Shown piece after piece: positions 9,689 to 18,953 of a stretch of DNA of 64,000 nucleotides. The notes under the pieces were generated by a model that was not told the DNA's origin, ran no database searches, and saw only the letters and a program-made list of their open reading frames with translations. Numbering within the stretch: position 1 is the stretch's first letter; the number at the start of each line of letters is the position of its first letter. This DNA is from an uncultured Methylococcaceae bacterium (GTDB taxonomy: Bacteria > Pseudomonadota > Gammaproteobacteria > Methylococcales > Methylomonadaceae): NCBI GenBank assembly GCA_903917345.1, contig CAIXAE010000008.1, positions 124,001-188,000 on the forward strand, written 5' to 3'. The translations under genes were made by a program, and so were the position numbers.

Positions 9689-11275
9689 ATGACCTATTTT
9701 ACCCATTCACTTCCAACGCGACTCCATCGATTACTTAAGAATGACCAGCAGCAACACTTGTGCGGCGGGCTTAAAGGTATTGAAAAAGAGAGTCTACGAT
9801 TAGGAAAAAACGGCTTAATTGCTCAAACGACTCACCCCATCGCTTTAGGATCCGCTTTAACGCATCCTAGTATTACCACAGACTACTCTGAAGCGTTAAT
9901 TGAACTGATAACCCCTGCGTTTTCTGATATCAACGAGTCGCTCAATTATCTGCGCAATATACATCAAGTCGTATATGCCCATCTTGATGAAGAAATACTC
10001 CTAGGCGCCAGCATGCCTTGTGGCATAGATGGGGATCTAAGTATTCCGATTGCCACCTATGGCACTTCTAATATCGGTCGTATGAAGCATGTGTATCGAC
10101 ATGGCCTTTGGCATCGTTATGGTAGAACCATGCAAGCTATCGCCGGTATTCACTTTAACTATTCGGTACCCGAAGCGCTTTGGCCCCAATTACATGCTTT
10201 AGAAGAAAGCGCCTTATCTTTAGATGAATACAGAGCCGCGGCCTATTTTGGTTTAACCCGTAATTTCCAACGTATCGGTTGGCTCATTTTGTATTTATTT
10301 GGCGCCTCCCCTGCTATTTGTAAAAACTTCTTTAAAAGCCGTCCAGAATTGATGGCACAATTTGAAGAGTTTGATGCAGGTACACTCTATCACCCTTATG
10401 CGACCTCATTACGCATGAGCGACATTGGTTACAAAAGTAAAAACCAAGCCAACTTACGCATCGATTACAACTCTTTAACCGGCTATGTTGATAGCTTAAC
10501 GCAAGCTATCAGCACGCCTTATCCTGATTATGAAAAGATCGGGGTTAATGTAGATGGCGTATATCAGCAGCTCAATGCGAATATCCTACAGATAGAAAAT
10601 GAATTCTATAGCACGATGCGTCCTAAACAGATCATCAACTCAGGTGAGAAACCGACAATAGCGCTTAAAAAGCGGGGTGTTCGTTATGTTGAAATGCGCT
10701 CACTTGATTTAGATATCTTTGATCCAATAGGTATTGATGTTGATAAATCTCGTTTTATAGAAGCCTTATTATTAACGTGCTTGCTTAACGATAGCCCTAA
10801 ACAGTCGGATTTAGACCATAAAATCAATAACACCAATCAATTAGCAGTTGCTAATCAAGGTAGAAAGCCCGGCCTAATGCTGAATAAAGGTGAGCAGAAT
10901 ATTCTATTAACAGACTGGGCTACCGAGATACTCAACTCGATGCAAATCGTCTGTGAGATTTTAGATAATACGGATGAAACTAAGCCCTATAGCGTTGCTT
11001 TAGATAAACAAAGAGCCGTGGTTAATAACCCTGATTTAACACCGGCTGCTAGAATATTAGCCGAGATGACTGAATCTAAAATACCTTATGCGCGCTTTGC
11101 TTTAAACAAGTCTCGTGAACATGCAGAACACTTTAAAGCATCAACGTTAGCGTCAAACCTTCAGCAAACCTTTACGGACATGGCCAAACAATCGATTGCT
11201 AAGCAACACGACATTGAACGAATGCCCCAAGTACCGTTTGAACAATTCTTATCCGACTATTTCTCTCAGACTTAA
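9689..11275 (+). CDS. gshA: Glutamate-cysteine ligase (gammaproteobacterial type)
   Basis: This enzyme catalyses the first, ATP-dependent step of glutathione synthesis, joining Glu and Cys in the cytoplasm. The N-terminal GGLKGIEKESLR, then the ALGSALTHPSITTDYSEAL block, the YGTSNIGRMKHVYRHGL segment and RYVEMRSLDLDIFDP are those of the E. coli GshA family. At 528 aa it is close to the E. coli enzyme (518 aa). It runs in the same direction as cysH, 12 nt apart, so cysteine supply (sulfate reduction) and its conversion to glutathione may be co-transcribed. The plant/alpha-type GshA is excluded by the sequence blocks. Confidence 0.95.
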   Translation: MTYFTHSLPTRLHRLLKNDQQQHLCGGLKGIEKESLRLGKNGLIAQTTHPIALGSALTHPSITTDYSEALIELITPAFSDINESLNYLRNIHQVVYAHLDEEILLGASMPCGIDGDLSIPIATYGTSNIGRMKHVYRHGLWHRYGRTMQAIAGIHFNYSVPEALWPQLHALEESALSLDEYRAAAYFGLTRNFQRIGWLILYLFGASPAICKNFFKSRPELMAQFEEFDAGTLYHPYATSLRMSDIGYKSKNQANLRIDYNSLTGYVDSLTQAISTPYPDYEKIGVNVDGVYQQLNANILQIENEFYSTMRPKQIINSGEKPTIALKKRGVRYVEMRSLDLDIFDPIGIDVDKSRFIEALLLTCLLNDSPKQSDLDHKINNTNQLAVANQGRKPGLMLNKGEQNILLTDWATEILNSMQIVCEILDNTDETKPYSVALDKQRAVVNNPDLTPAARILAEMTESKIPYARFALNKSREHAEHFKASTLASNLQQTFTDMAKQSIAKQHDIERMPQVPFEQFLSDYFSQT

Positions 11276-11287
11276 ACCCACAGCACT

Positions 11288-12010
11288 ATGAAATCATTCG
11301 ACATCGCCGCTTTACAAGCAGAATTAGCGCAGAAAAACCCTAGAACTATTCTTAAGAGTGCTTTGGAACATGCTGATAATATAGCTATTTCATTTAGTGG
11401 CGCAGAAGATGTCGTCTTGATTGATATGGCCACCAAGATACGCAGTGACATTAAAGTATTCTCTTTAGATACCGGACGCTTACATCCAGAAACCTATCGG
11501 TTTATAGAAACCGTCAGAAAGCATTATCACATAGACATTGAATTACTGAGTCCAGACAGAGATGCGCTGGATAACTTTGTGACGCGTAAAGGCTTGTTTA
11601 GTTTTTATGAAGACGGCCATCAAGAATGTTGTGGCATCCGCAAAGTGGAGCCTTTAAAACGTAAACTAGCGACGCTAGATGCGTGGATTACAGGCCAACG
11701 TAAAGACCAAAGTTTAGATACGCGCCAAGAGATCCCAGAAGTACAAGTGGATACCGCTTTTTCTACTGCTGACAAAGCCTTAATTAAATATAATCCCTTG
11801 ATCAATTGGTCCTCTAGCCAAGTATGGGATTATATTGAAGCCCATCAAGTGCCCTTTAACCCCCTGCACCAACAAGGCTTTATCAGCATTGGTTGTGAAC
11901 CGTGTACACGTGCTGTATTACCTAATCAACATGAGCGCGTTGGCCGTTGGTGGTGGGAAGCCGGTGGCAAAAAAGAATGTGGCTTACATGCAGGCAATAT
12001 AAAGAAATAA
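11288..12010 (+). CDS. cysH: Adenylyl-sulfate (APS) reductase, assimilatory, 4Fe-4S type
   Basis: The enzyme reduces activated sulfate to sulfite for cysteine synthesis. The P-loop-like [14 protein letters not shown] and the [11 protein letters not shown] block identify the family. Both iron-sulfur cysteine pairs are present (ECCGIRK and GCEPCTR), which marks the APS-reducing, 4Fe-4S-containing group rather than the cluster-free PAPS reductases of enterics. The catalytic Cys lies in the C-terminal KKECGLH. At 240 aa it is of usual length. It follows gshA by 12 nt; the sulfite reductase that would take its product (cysI) is at the far right of the window. The APS preference is a family-based inference. 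Confidence 0.93.
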   Translation: MKSFDIAALQAELAQKNPRTILKSALEHADNIAISFSGAEDVVLIDMATKIRSDIKVFSLDTGRLHPETYRFIETVRKHYHIDIELLSPDRDALDNFVTRKGLFSFYEDGHQECCGIRKVEPLKRKLATLDAWITGQRKDQSLDTRQEIPEVQVDTAFSTADKALIKYNPLINWSSSQVWDYIEAHQVPFNPLHQQGFISIGCEPCTRAVLPNQHERVGRWWWEAGGKKECGLHAGNIKK

Positions 12011-12070
12011 TCTATAATCACTTGAATTTAAACCCTTAGCACTCTTCTCTTTACGACTTAATAAAAGACT

Positions 12071-13735
12071 ATGGCTCAATATATCTATTCAATGAATCGG
12101 GTCGGCAAAATTGTCCCCCCTAAAAAATACATTCTGAAGAACATCTCTCTTTCCTTTTTCCCGGGCGCCAAAATCGGTGTACTCGGCCTTAACGGCTCGG
12201 GTAAATCTACGTTGCTTAGAATTATGGCAGGGATTGATAAAGAGATTGAAGGCGAAGCGATTCCCCTTAAAGGCATCAACATTGGCTATTTAGCCCAAGA
12301 GCCGCATCTAGATCCAGAGAAAACAGTGCGTGGCAATATTGAAGAAGCGGTAGCAGAAGTCAAAAATGCTTTAAATGCCTTAGATGCTGTGTATGCTGCT
12401 TATGCAGATCCTGATGCTGACTTTGATAAATTGGCTGCAGAACAAGCTAAGTTAGAAGACATTATTAATGCCGCAGACGGTCATAACTTAGACCGCAAAT
12501 TAGAAGTGGCTGCAGATGCCTTACGCTTGCCAGATTGGGATGCTGATGTGACTAAATTATCAGGGGGTGAAAAACGTCGTGTCGCTTTATGTCGTTTATT
12601 ACTATCAAACCCTGATATGTTGTTACTAGACGAACCAACCAACCATTTAGATGCAGAATCGGTTGCTTGGTTAGAACGTTTCTTACATGATTATACGGGT
12701 ACTGTAGTCGCGGTAACCCATGATCGTTACTTCTTAGATAATGTAGCCGGTTGGATCTTAGAGCTTGATAGAGGATCTGGCATTCCTTGGGAAGGCAATT
12801 ACTCAAGCTGGTTAGAACAAAAGAGCAATCGCTTGTTGCAAGAAGAGAAACAAGAATCTTCTCGCCAAAAGGCCATGAAAGAAGAGCTAGAATGGGTGCG
12901 TACCAACCCTAAAGGCCGTCACGCCAAGAGTAAAGCGCGTTTGGCTCGTTTTGAAGAATTGTCATCTTCTGATGTCCAAAAACGTAATGAAACTCAAGAG
13001 ATCTATATTCCACCAGGACCTCGTTTAGGTGATGTGGTCATAGAAGCTGAAAACATCAGCAAAGCCTTTGGCGACAAATTACTATTCAATGATCTTAACT
13101 TTAGATTACCGCCCGGTGGCATAGTTGGGATTATCGGCCCGAATGGCGCCGGTAAAACTACCTTGTTTAGAATGATGGCGGGGATTGAGAAACCGGATTC
13201 AGGGACTTTAAACATTGGCCAAACGGTTCAAATGGCGTATGTCGATCAGTTACGTGATGATTTAGATGCTAAGAAAACCGTATTCGAAGAAATTTCAGAT
13301 GGTTTAGATATTATCACTGTCGGTAAATACGAAACACCTTCCCGTTCTTATGTAGGTCGTTTTAACTTTAAAGGCGCGGACCAAGGCAAATACATTGGTG
13401 ATTTATCGGGTGGTGAACGTAACCGTGTACATTTAGCTAAACTACTCAAAACCGGCGGCAATGTATTGCTGTTAGACGAACCGACCAACGATCTAGACGT
13501 TGAAACCTTGCGTGCCTTAGAAGAAGCCCTACTGGCCTTCCCGGGTTGTGCCGTAGTTATCTCGCATGATAGATGGTTCTTAGATAGAATCGCGACCCAT
13601 ATCTTAGCGTTTGAAGGCGATAGTAATGTGGTTTGGTTTGAAGGTAACTATGAAGATTATGAAGTGGATAGGCATCGCCGTTTAGGGACTGATGCAAACA
13701 ACCCTAAACGCATTAAGTACAAGAAAATCTCTTAA
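12071..13735 (+). CDS. ettA: Energy-dependent translational throttle protein EttA (ABC-F)
   Basis: A 554-aa ABC-F protein with two ATP-binding cassettes and no membrane segments. The first Walker A is [12 protein letters not shown] with signature [13 protein letters not shown] and Walker [12 protein letters not shown]. The second set is [25 protein letters not shown] and [11 protein letters not shown]. The linker carries the arm region and the conserved [17 protein letters not shown]. EttA binds the ribosomal E site and gates the first peptide bond according to the ADP/ATP ratio. Length matches E. coli EttA (555 aa). It begins 60 nt after cysH and is followed by a hairpin. Confidence 0.95.
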   Translation: MAQYIYSMNRVGKIVPPKKYILKNISLSFFPGAKIGVLGLNGSGKSTLLRIMAGIDKEIEGEAIPLKGINIGYLAQEPHLDPEKTVRGNIEEAVAEVKNALNALDAVYAAYADPDADFDKLAAEQAKLEDIINAADGHNLDRKLEVAADALRLPDWDADVTKLSGGEKRRVALCRLLLSNPDMLLLDEPTNHLDAESVAWLERFLHDYTGTVVAVTHDRYFLDNVAGWILELDRGSGIPWEGNYSSWLEQKSNRLLQEEKQESSRQKAMKEELEWVRTNPKGRHAKSKARLARFEELSSSDVQKRNETQEIYIPPGPRLGDVVIEAENISKAFGDKLLFNDLNFRLPPGGIVGIIGPNGAGKTTLFRMMAGIEKPDSGTLNIGQTVQMAYVDQLRDDLDAKKTVFEEISDGLDIITVGKYETPSRSYVGRFNFKGADQGKYIGDLSGGERNRVHLAKLLKTGGNVLLLDEPTNDLDVETLRALEEALLAFPGCAVVISHDRWFLDRIATHILAFEGDSNVVWFEGNYEDYEVDRHRRLGTDANNPKRIKYKKIS

Positions 13736-13761
13736 TACATCCGAAATATCACTCACAAATA

Positions 13762-13792
13762 CCAGCCTTCTGATCAATAATCATAAGGCTGG
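13762..13792 (+). terminator. Hairpin downstream of ettA
   Basis: An 8-bp stem CCAGCCTT / AAGGCTGG with a 15-nt loop begins 26 nt after the ettA stop codon. No T tract follows, so it may be an mRNA-stabilising hairpin rather than an intrinsic terminator. Confidence 0.5.
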
Positions 13793-13800
13793 ACAACGCA

Positions 13801-13899
13801 TTACAACATCCCTTGATCCAGAAACTCCATCAGAATTACGACTACAATAAAGACAATAAGGGAAAATTGCACAGAAGACATGCTTTTTAAACTCATCAT
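13801..13899 (-). CDS. Small membrane protein candidate, 32 aa
   Basis: A 32-codon ORF starting with tandem ATGs (MMSLKSMSSVQ) and then one hydrophobic stretch FSLIVFIVVVILMEFL long enough to cross the membrane once, ending DQGML. A purine-rich GAGAG lies about eight bases before the start, at suitable ribosome-binding distance. It begins directly downstream of the terminator hairpin of the PhoB-like gene on the same strand, so it would be reached by read-through or from its own promoter. I do not recognise a family. The single-helix composition and ribosome-binding site make it a real-gene candidate, but such short ORFs also arise by chance. Confidence 0.4.
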   Translation of the reverse strand: MMSLKSMSSVQFSLIVFIVVVILMEFLDQGML

Positions 13900-13909
13900 T
13901 TAGATTAAC

Positions 13910-13961
13910 TCTCAAAAATTAAAAAGAGGGTAAGAATGTACAGAGGCTTGATTTCTTACCC
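13910..13961 (-). terminator. Intrinsic terminator of the PhoB-like gene
   Basis: Read on the minus strand, a perfect 9-bp stem GGGTAAGAA / TTCTTACCC with a 16-nt loop is followed by a T-rich run (CTCTTTTTAATTTTT). It lies about 100 nt after the stop codon of the PhoB-like regulator. Confidence 0.7.
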
Positions 13962-14058
13962 TAAGGGGGGGCATAGAATTTTATCGATCATTTATAAGAT
14001 TTACATTTATAGTGACCAATACATATCTATAGGGGGGGACAAAACAACTTTTAAATCT

Positions 14059-14751
14059 TTAAGCGGCTAACGATAATCTATAGCCCCTACCACGCACCGT
14101 TTGTAATAAATCACCACAGCCATACTCATTCAACGTTTGTCTAATACGTACGATATGGACGTCAACAGTGCGTTCTTCAATATATACCTTGTGACCCCAA
14201 ATATGATCCAGTAATTGCTCACGGGAGAATACTTTATCTGGGTGTGTCATAAAAAACTGCATCATACGAAAACAAGTGGGGCCAACGGTTAAACTCTTCT
14301 CACCAATAATAAAGCGGCGTTGTTCGGTATCTAACGTTAGATGCCCATATTTAATTTTGATAGGCGCGTGTTTTTTACCTTGGCGATAGAGTACTAAACG
14401 GATTCTAGCTAATACTTCTTTCGGTAAAAAGGGCTTAGTCACATAATCATCTGAGCCTATACTCAAACTATTAATGATAAAGTCTTCTTCACCCCGCGCT
14501 ATTAAAAATACAATAGGAACACTTTTATAAATAGAATGTTTTTTGAGAGTCATTGCCCATTCTATTCCAGCGCCATTCTGCAAACGCCAATCTAATAAAA
14601 TAAGATCATAATCGTCTTTATAAAAAGCAGCTTCTGCCTCTTTAACAGTCTCTACGGTTGTAGCAGTAAACTCGACCGTCATAAGAACTGATTTAAGCAA
14701 CTCGCACATCGCTTCGTCACTTTCTACAATTAAAACATTACATTTCGTCAT
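14059..14751 (-). CDS. PhoB-like OmpR-family response regulator with altered receiver pocket
   Basis: A 230-aa protein with a receiver domain (about 1-120) and an OmpR/PhoB winged helix (about 130-230; FSREQLLDHIWG, RTVDVHIVRIRQ, QTVRGRGYRL) that closely resembles E. coli PhoB. The phosphoacceptor Asp54 (LLDW) and Lys106 (TKPF) are kept. However, the second acidic Mg ligand is Ser11 (ESDE instead of EDE), and the conserved switch Thr/Ser is Ile84 (FLIARG instead of MLTARG). Both positions matter for phosphorylation and its conformational readout in this family. No PhoR kinase, pst or pho gene is nearby. A sigma-54 promoter lies upstream, unusual for phoB. I infer an orphan regulator that may not depend on ordinary phosphorylation, recruited to the neighbouring uptake regulon. 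A true phosphate PhoB cannot be ruled out. Confidence 0.8.
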   Translation of the reverse strand: MTKCNVLIVESDEAMCELLKSVLMTVEFTATTVETVKEAEAAFYKDDYDLILLDWRLQNGAGIEWAMTLKKHSIYKSVPIVFLIARGEEDFIINSLSIGSDDYVTKPFLPKEVLARIRLVLYRQGKKHAPIKIKYGHLTLDTEQRRFIIGEKSLTVGPTCFRMMQFFMTHPDKVFSREQLLDHIWGHKVYIEERTVDVHIVRIRQTLNEYGCGDLLQTVRGRGYRLSLAA

Positions 14752-14825
14752 AAGGTATAACCTAAGTTAGTTAATCAACACATGCTTACCGTAAGTATGT
14801 GTCATGTTTAGAATAACTATACTAA

Positions 14826-14841
14826 AGCAGAGACCGTGCCA
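14826..14841 (-). promoter_or_regulatory. Sigma-54 promoter of the PhoB-like gene
   Basis: Minus-strand sequence TGGCACGGTCTCTGCT has the -24 element TGGCACG and, four bases later, CTGCT as the -12 element (one mismatch to TTGC). It is about 75 nt before the ATG, leaving a leader of ~64 nt. Confidence 0.6.
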
Positions 14842-14975
14842 ACTATAAAATCAGATTAATGTATAACATTAATTTTATATCTTAAGATAATGACTTATAG
14901 AATAATTTATTTTATAGTGATAAAGAAATACCCTGTCATAAATGTGCTATAAAAAGAGTAATCATTATTTATAAC

Positions 14976-15021
14976 TATGGCATATCACTTATAAAACAAA
15001 CTGAGTGTGTGATATGACGCA
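14976..15021 (-). promoter_or_regulatory. Paired enhancer-like palindromes upstream of the PhoB-like gene
   Basis: Two imperfect copies of the 16-bp palindrome seen elsewhere in this block, TATGGCATATCACTTA and TGTGTGATATGACGCA, have centres 30 bp apart. They lie 140-180 bp upstream of the sigma-54 promoter, a usual distance for an activator that loops DNA. They also fall just after the stop codon of the amidohydrolase gene. Confidence 0.5.
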
Positions 15022-15041
15022 CCGATAATTCAATCAATAGA

Positions 15042-16268
15042 TCAATGATCATTAATGCCGCTTGAATAATTATTGATGACTACATACCCGCCCGTCATTA
15101 CAAAATCTGGATACTCTAATACCTTAAAATTATCCAGAGGATTCCCTTTTACAGCGATAATATCTGCAGGTGCACCTGCGTGTAATGATCCTAATAAAGG
15201 CAACTTTAGGTATTCTCCAGACTTTGACGTCGCTAATTTCAGTATATCAACGGCCTCCATTTGTGTCGCTTGTTGAATAGAAATTAACTCTTGCGCATCA
15301 ATCCCCCAAGGAATGTCTGAATGTGCAATTTCAGCACCATACAATAGATGCGCCCCTAATTTGGATAATACATACGCGTTATGATTGGCGCCAGGGCATT
15401 TTGAAAGCGTATCTAATGTGGTGACAACAGTGACATTTTTAGAAACCGCCTCGTTCAATAGGGCATCTGATAACTTAGCACAGGGCACGTGCGCCCACTC
15501 ATCAACACCCGCAGTGAGTGCTATCTTTGCTCCTTTTGATTCACCAATATGCGCTGTTACTTTATGATCTAAGTGATGCGCTTCATCCACTATCGCTTTA
15601 ACAAGCGCCTCAGATAGCATCGGCCATGAATTATGACTGTGAACTGATTTTAAAGGGGGCTTTTCATGATGATGCTGGTGCGCATGAATCCATGGCGCCC
15701 CGATTTCTCCACCGGGTTCTAAAGCGATTTTAATGATACTGGCACCGCCTGTAATGAAGTCTTTTACAACTGCCCTCGCCTGCTGCTCAGAAGATACAGC
15801 TATCGCAATATTATCAGCACCCATTATATTAATGGGATACCCATCTGGCGCAGTAATAATGGGCCCAGACGATAAGACCCTTAAATGCCCTTCACCGACT
15901 GTAGTGCTGTTCAATGGCCCCCCTACATCACGTACTGTCGTTATGCCATGCTTTAAGACAACATATTCACTTATATGATGAAACTTAATATGCGCATGTA
16001 AATCAATAAACCCAGGTAATAAAGTAGCATCACCCAAATCAATTTCCTTAACATTACTCAAATTAAAGGCATCCCGCTTATCAATTCGCGTAACTTTTCC
16101 ATCACTAACCAATACGGATATATTTGTTCTGATAGCATCCCCGTCAAAAACACGCAATGCATGTATTAATAGAGGGGGTTGTTGATTACTTTGTACTATA
16201 TTGGTTGAAATTACCGTAAACAGAAACAACCACAACGCTCGTTTAATTGCCAAATATGATGTACGCAT
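15042..16268 (-). CDS. Exported amidohydrolase-family protein with His-rich segment
   Basis: A 408-aa member of the metal-dependent hydrolase (imidazolonepropionase/prolidase-like amidohydrolase) superfamily. It has an N-terminal signal-like hydrophobic segment (ALWLFLFTVISTNIV), the first metal motif HAHIKF after the composite N-terminal domain, a possible bridging Lys in SIIKIALEPGG, His motifs KVTAHIGES and WAHVPC, and a C-terminal LGSLHAGAPADIIAVKGNPL block typical of the family. Between the Lys and the next His is a histidine-dense stretch, HAHQHHHEKPPLKSVHSHN, unusual for the fold. The gene lies downstream of a TonB-dependent receptor on the same strand but behind a strong palindromic terminator. 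I infer a periplasmic enzyme processing an imported or surface-bound compound; the substrate is unknown. Confidence 0.78.
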   Translation of the reverse strand: MRTSYLAIKRALWLFLFTVISTNIVQSNQQPPLLIHALRVFDGDAIRTNISVLVSDGKVTRIDKRDAFNLSNVKEIDLGDATLLPGFIDLHAHIKFHHISEYVVLKHGITTVRDVGGPLNSTTVGEGHLRVLSSGPIITAPDGYPINIMGADNIAIAVSSEQQARAVVKDFITGGASIIKIALEPGGEIGAPWIHAHQHHHEKPPLKSVHSHNSWPMLSEALVKAIVDEAHHLDHKVTAHIGESKGAKIALTAGVDEWAHVPCAKLSDALLNEAVSKNVTVVTTLDTLSKCPGANHNAYVLSKLGAHLLYGAEIAHSDIPWGIDAQELISIQQATQMEAVDILKLATSKSGEYLKLPLLGSLHAGAPADIIAVKGNPLDNFKVLEYPDFVMTGGYVVINNYSSGINDH

Positions 16269-16296
16269 TATCTAATTCTTTAAATAGTGTTTAAAT

Positions 16297-16331
16297 AAAA
16301 AAAGCGGTGTCACCTAGGTGACACCGCTTTT
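16297..16331. terminator. Strong bidirectional terminator between receptor 1 and amidohydrolase
   Basis: A perfect 24-bp palindrome (arm GCGGTGTCACCT) is flanked by A7 on the left and T4 on the right, so it can terminate on both strands. It separates the receptor gene from the amidohydrolase gene and should limit read-through between them. Confidence 0.8.
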
Positions 16332-16360
16332 AGTAAAAATGTAACTCACTTAAACTAAAA

Positions 16361-18631
16361 TTAATACGTAATTTCGATACCACCAAAGAATGAAATGGGC
16401 GCACCTGCATTTAACATGGCATCATTAGCGGTTGCTGTGGGTAAAATATTGGTATTCGCCACATAGACAGTATCCAGTAAATTTCGACCTTCTAAGAATA
16501 CTTTATAGTTTTTATTAGACCAACCTGTTCGCATACCCAATAAACCAAAAGAATCCACCTTGTAAGTATTGGCGTAATCACCCCAGCGCTTACCCACAAA
16601 GTCAAATGTGGGCCCAGCAAAAAAACCACTGATGTGCTGATACATAGCCTCACCTCTTAAGAAATAATCAGGTGCCGCAGGTAGAGCATTATTCCCATAT
16701 ACGGGATCATGATCAAACTTAAAATGATTAAAGGCATAAGACAACATAGGTTTGATCGTATGGACTTCTGTACCATCTAAAGAAAAACTACCCCCAATTA
16801 AGCCTTCAATACCTGCATGGATGGTATTATTAAAGTTATTCGCTATGGGCGAACCACTCGCCGGCGTCACAGATAAAATTTCATTATTAAGCCAAGAATA
16901 ATAGAGTGCTAAATCCCAATTAACACTATTCAATTCACTAATTTTCTCAACCCCGCGTGTACCAATTTCAGCAGAGGTTCCCTCCATCGCTTTTAAATTC
17001 GTCGTTGTTGAGCTGCCGGTTATATTGTCTGCAATATTATAATTAGTTGGCGGTGCATAGATACGACTGATGTTACCGTATAAAGAAGAAGACTTTGTAA
17101 CGTTATACATCAATCCTAAACTAGGGTTAAAACCTTCGTAATCATTTGAGGCCTTACCACCATAAGAATAAAAGTTAGAGGGTCCACCCGGAAAGAATAC
17201 TGAAGCCTGAGCATCTTGCGGTATCGACAATCGCTTATTATTAACATCACGATGAGCAAAAACACCCTGAACAGCCGGTGTTAATGTCCACTTATCCGTT
17301 ATATGCCAATGATCCTGAGCAAATACCTCAATATTATCGGCTTGCTTCTTAACCTTATTGGTCATAGCACCACGAGCGCCTGCATTATTAGTGTAGTTGC
17401 CGCCATTATCTGAATTGGTACCATAATTCAAGCCCAGCAATAAATCATGGTTATCTAAGCGATAATTGTAACGAGCAGTCGTTCCCCAATCTTGCTGGGT
17501 TGAATCGACTAACAAGCTAAACATATCATTTAGACCACCATTAACATTAGGGATGATAACCTTATCAACAATCGGATGATACAGATGCTGATTTTCGAAT
17601 GAAAAGCCTATATCAAGTGAGCTTTTATCATCAATAGTCCATGTGGTTTTATTAGCCACGCGCTCTGTTTCAGTGTTGACTTGATAATTACCACCTACTG
17701 CTTGCGTACTGGCTTGATAAGGATTGGCAGCAAATTGTGCACGTGTTAATTGCCCGGGTAATTGTTGGTTATTTTTGATGTAACTCACGAACGTGCGGTT
17801 AACAACGGAATCAGATAGCTTCCAACCAAAGTTACCGTATAGTCCAACACGGTCTTGTTTGTTATGGGCACGATAACCGTCCCACTCTTTTCCTTCAACG
17901 GTCAACAAACCATCGAATTGATCATTAAACACTTTGCTGACAGTACCCCGTCCTAAAAATTGACCAAAACTACCACCACTCAGTGCAAGCCTCATATCTG
18001 GGCTATCATGTGCCGTAGGCGAAGTAAAGTCGATTGCACCGCCCATTGTGCTCGCGCCATATTTAAAAGCATTAGCACCTCTCGCTACCGTTGCAAAACT
18101 TGACGCTAAAGGATCTATCATGCGGTTATGGTTATTTCCATCCGCTGCTGTCACAGGTAAACCATCTTGTAATATCTTTACACCACTGCCTGCATAATTA
18201 TTAGCATCTAAATTTGAGCCACGACTTGAGATAAAAACCTCATCATTACCACTTTGACTTGTTGCATAAACCCCCGGCGAATATCTAAAGAAATCTGCAA
18301 CGCTCGATACGTTTCTATCATGTAAATCATTAATATTTATTACATTGACACCACCCGGAGTGACAGCAACCTCTTGCTTAGCGGCCTCTAATTTTTGATC
18401 ACTTTTACCCTTGACCTCAAGCGGCTCAAGCATAATAGTATTGGATTGAGATTTCTTAGGCTTAACCGCACTTTTCTTAGCCTTTGCCTTATCATCTTTG
18501 GATTCTGCATTCTTAGTGTTCACCGAATCTTCAGCCATCGCCTCGGGTACCGCATTTAATAAAAGCACTGATGCCATTAAAAGACCACTTGCTTTTAATA
18601 ACTTATCGGCTTGATTATTTATTGATTTCAT
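16361..18631 (-). CDS. TonB-dependent outer-membrane receptor 1
   Basis: A 756-aa receptor with a signal peptide (about residues 1-33), a Lys/Ser-rich linker, a plug domain (about 85-200: GGVNVININDLHD, SSRGSNLDANNYAGSG, GASTMGGAIDFTSP) and a 22-strand barrel ending in the aromatic FFGGIEITY. Such proteins import metal chelates, vitamins or other scarce substrates across the outer membrane using TonB energy. An AraC-family gene diverges from it, a classic pairing for siderophore receptors, and no sigma-54 promoter is visible directly in front of it. The mRNA leader could form a 7-bp hairpin (CTAAAGC / GCTTTAG near 18679-18706). Plug and barrel differ clearly from receptors 2 and 3. The ligand cannot be read from sequence. 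Confidence 0.9.
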   Translation of the reverse strand: MKSINNQADKLLKASGLLMASVLLLNAVPEAMAEDSVNTKNAESKDDKAKAKKSAVKPKKSQSNTIMLEPLEVKGKSDQKLEAAKQEVAVTPGGVNVININDLHDRNVSSVADFFRYSPGVYATSQSGNDEVFISSRGSNLDANNYAGSGVKILQDGLPVTAADGNNHNRMIDPLASSFATVARGANAFKYGASTMGGAIDFTSPTAHDSPDMRLALSGGSFGQFLGRGTVSKVFNDQFDGLLTVEGKEWDGYRAHNKQDRVGLYGNFGWKLSDSVVNRTFVSYIKNNQQLPGQLTRAQFAANPYQASTQAVGGNYQVNTETERVANKTTWTIDDKSSLDIGFSFENQHLYHPIVDKVIIPNVNGGLNDMFSLLVDSTQQDWGTTARYNYRLDNHDLLLGLNYGTNSDNGGNYTNNAGARGAMTNKVKKQADNIEVFAQDHWHITDKWTLTPAVQGVFAHRDVNNKRLSIPQDAQASVFFPGGPSNFYSYGGKASNDYEGFNPSLGLMYNVTKSSSLYGNISRIYAPPTNYNIADNITGSSTTTNLKAMEGTSAEIGTRGVEKISELNSVNWDLALYYSWLNNEILSVTPASGSPIANNFNNTIHAGIEGLIGGSFSLDGTEVHTIKPMLSYAFNHFKFDHDPVYGNNALPAAPDYFLRGEAMYQHISGFFAGPTFDFVGKRWGDYANTYKVDSFGLLGMRTGWSNKNYKVFLEGRNLLDTVYVANTNILPTATANDAMLNAGAPISFFGGIEITY

Positions 18632-18799
18632 AATAAATCCATCATAGTAAGTAAATATAATTAGTAATAACTATTGGACTAAAGCATCGGAAGACGGGGG
18701 CTTTAGCGCAAAATACCGGGCGATGTTACTCAATATTATTTACAGAGATACGGATCATTTATATGTTAAACATAGTTTTTTATATGCTTAAAGTAGGAA

Positions 18800-18846
18800 T
18801 AAGTCATATGACACAATCCATCAATAGATGTGTGTCATATCACTTA
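18800..18846 (+). promoter_or_regulatory. Paired enhancer-like palindromes upstream of the araC-like gene
   Basis: Two copies of the 16-bp element, TAAGTCATATGACACA and TGTGTCATATCACTTA, have centres 31 bp apart (about three helical turns) and lie 55-100 bp before the sigma-54 promoter of the araC-like gene. They also lie in the shared divergent region with receptor 1, so they could serve both directions. Confidence 0.6.
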
Positions 18847-18900
18847 TAGCAACTAATGGTGACTATAGATAAATAGACACAAATCTAGGCCTATAAGGAG

Positions 18901-18916
18901 TGGCATCAAATTTGCA
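18901..18916 (+). promoter_or_regulatory. Sigma-54 promoter of the araC-like gene
   Basis: TGGCATCAAATTTGCA is an excellent -24/-12 match (TGGCAT-N5-TTGCA with canonical spacing). It predicts transcription from about 18927, so translation must start downstream, supporting the ATG at 18954 over a GTG that overlaps this promoter. Confidence 0.75.
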
Positions 18917-18953
18917 TTTACTTAGATACCACGACTTGAGGTTATCAACATTA

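Noticed and set aside
13965-14038. Two G7 tracts after the PhoB-like gene, and G8/C8-type tracts inside hoxY (40099-40106) and cysI (about 63708), as possible phase-variation switches.
   Set aside because: Such runs occur at several unrelated housekeeping places in the window, in frame and uninterrupted; nothing links them to contingency genes.
14059-14751. Calling the PhoB-like gene the phosphate regulator phoB outright.
   Set aside because: No phoR, pst or phoU gene is adjacent, two receiver residues are changed, and its promoter is of sigma-54 type.
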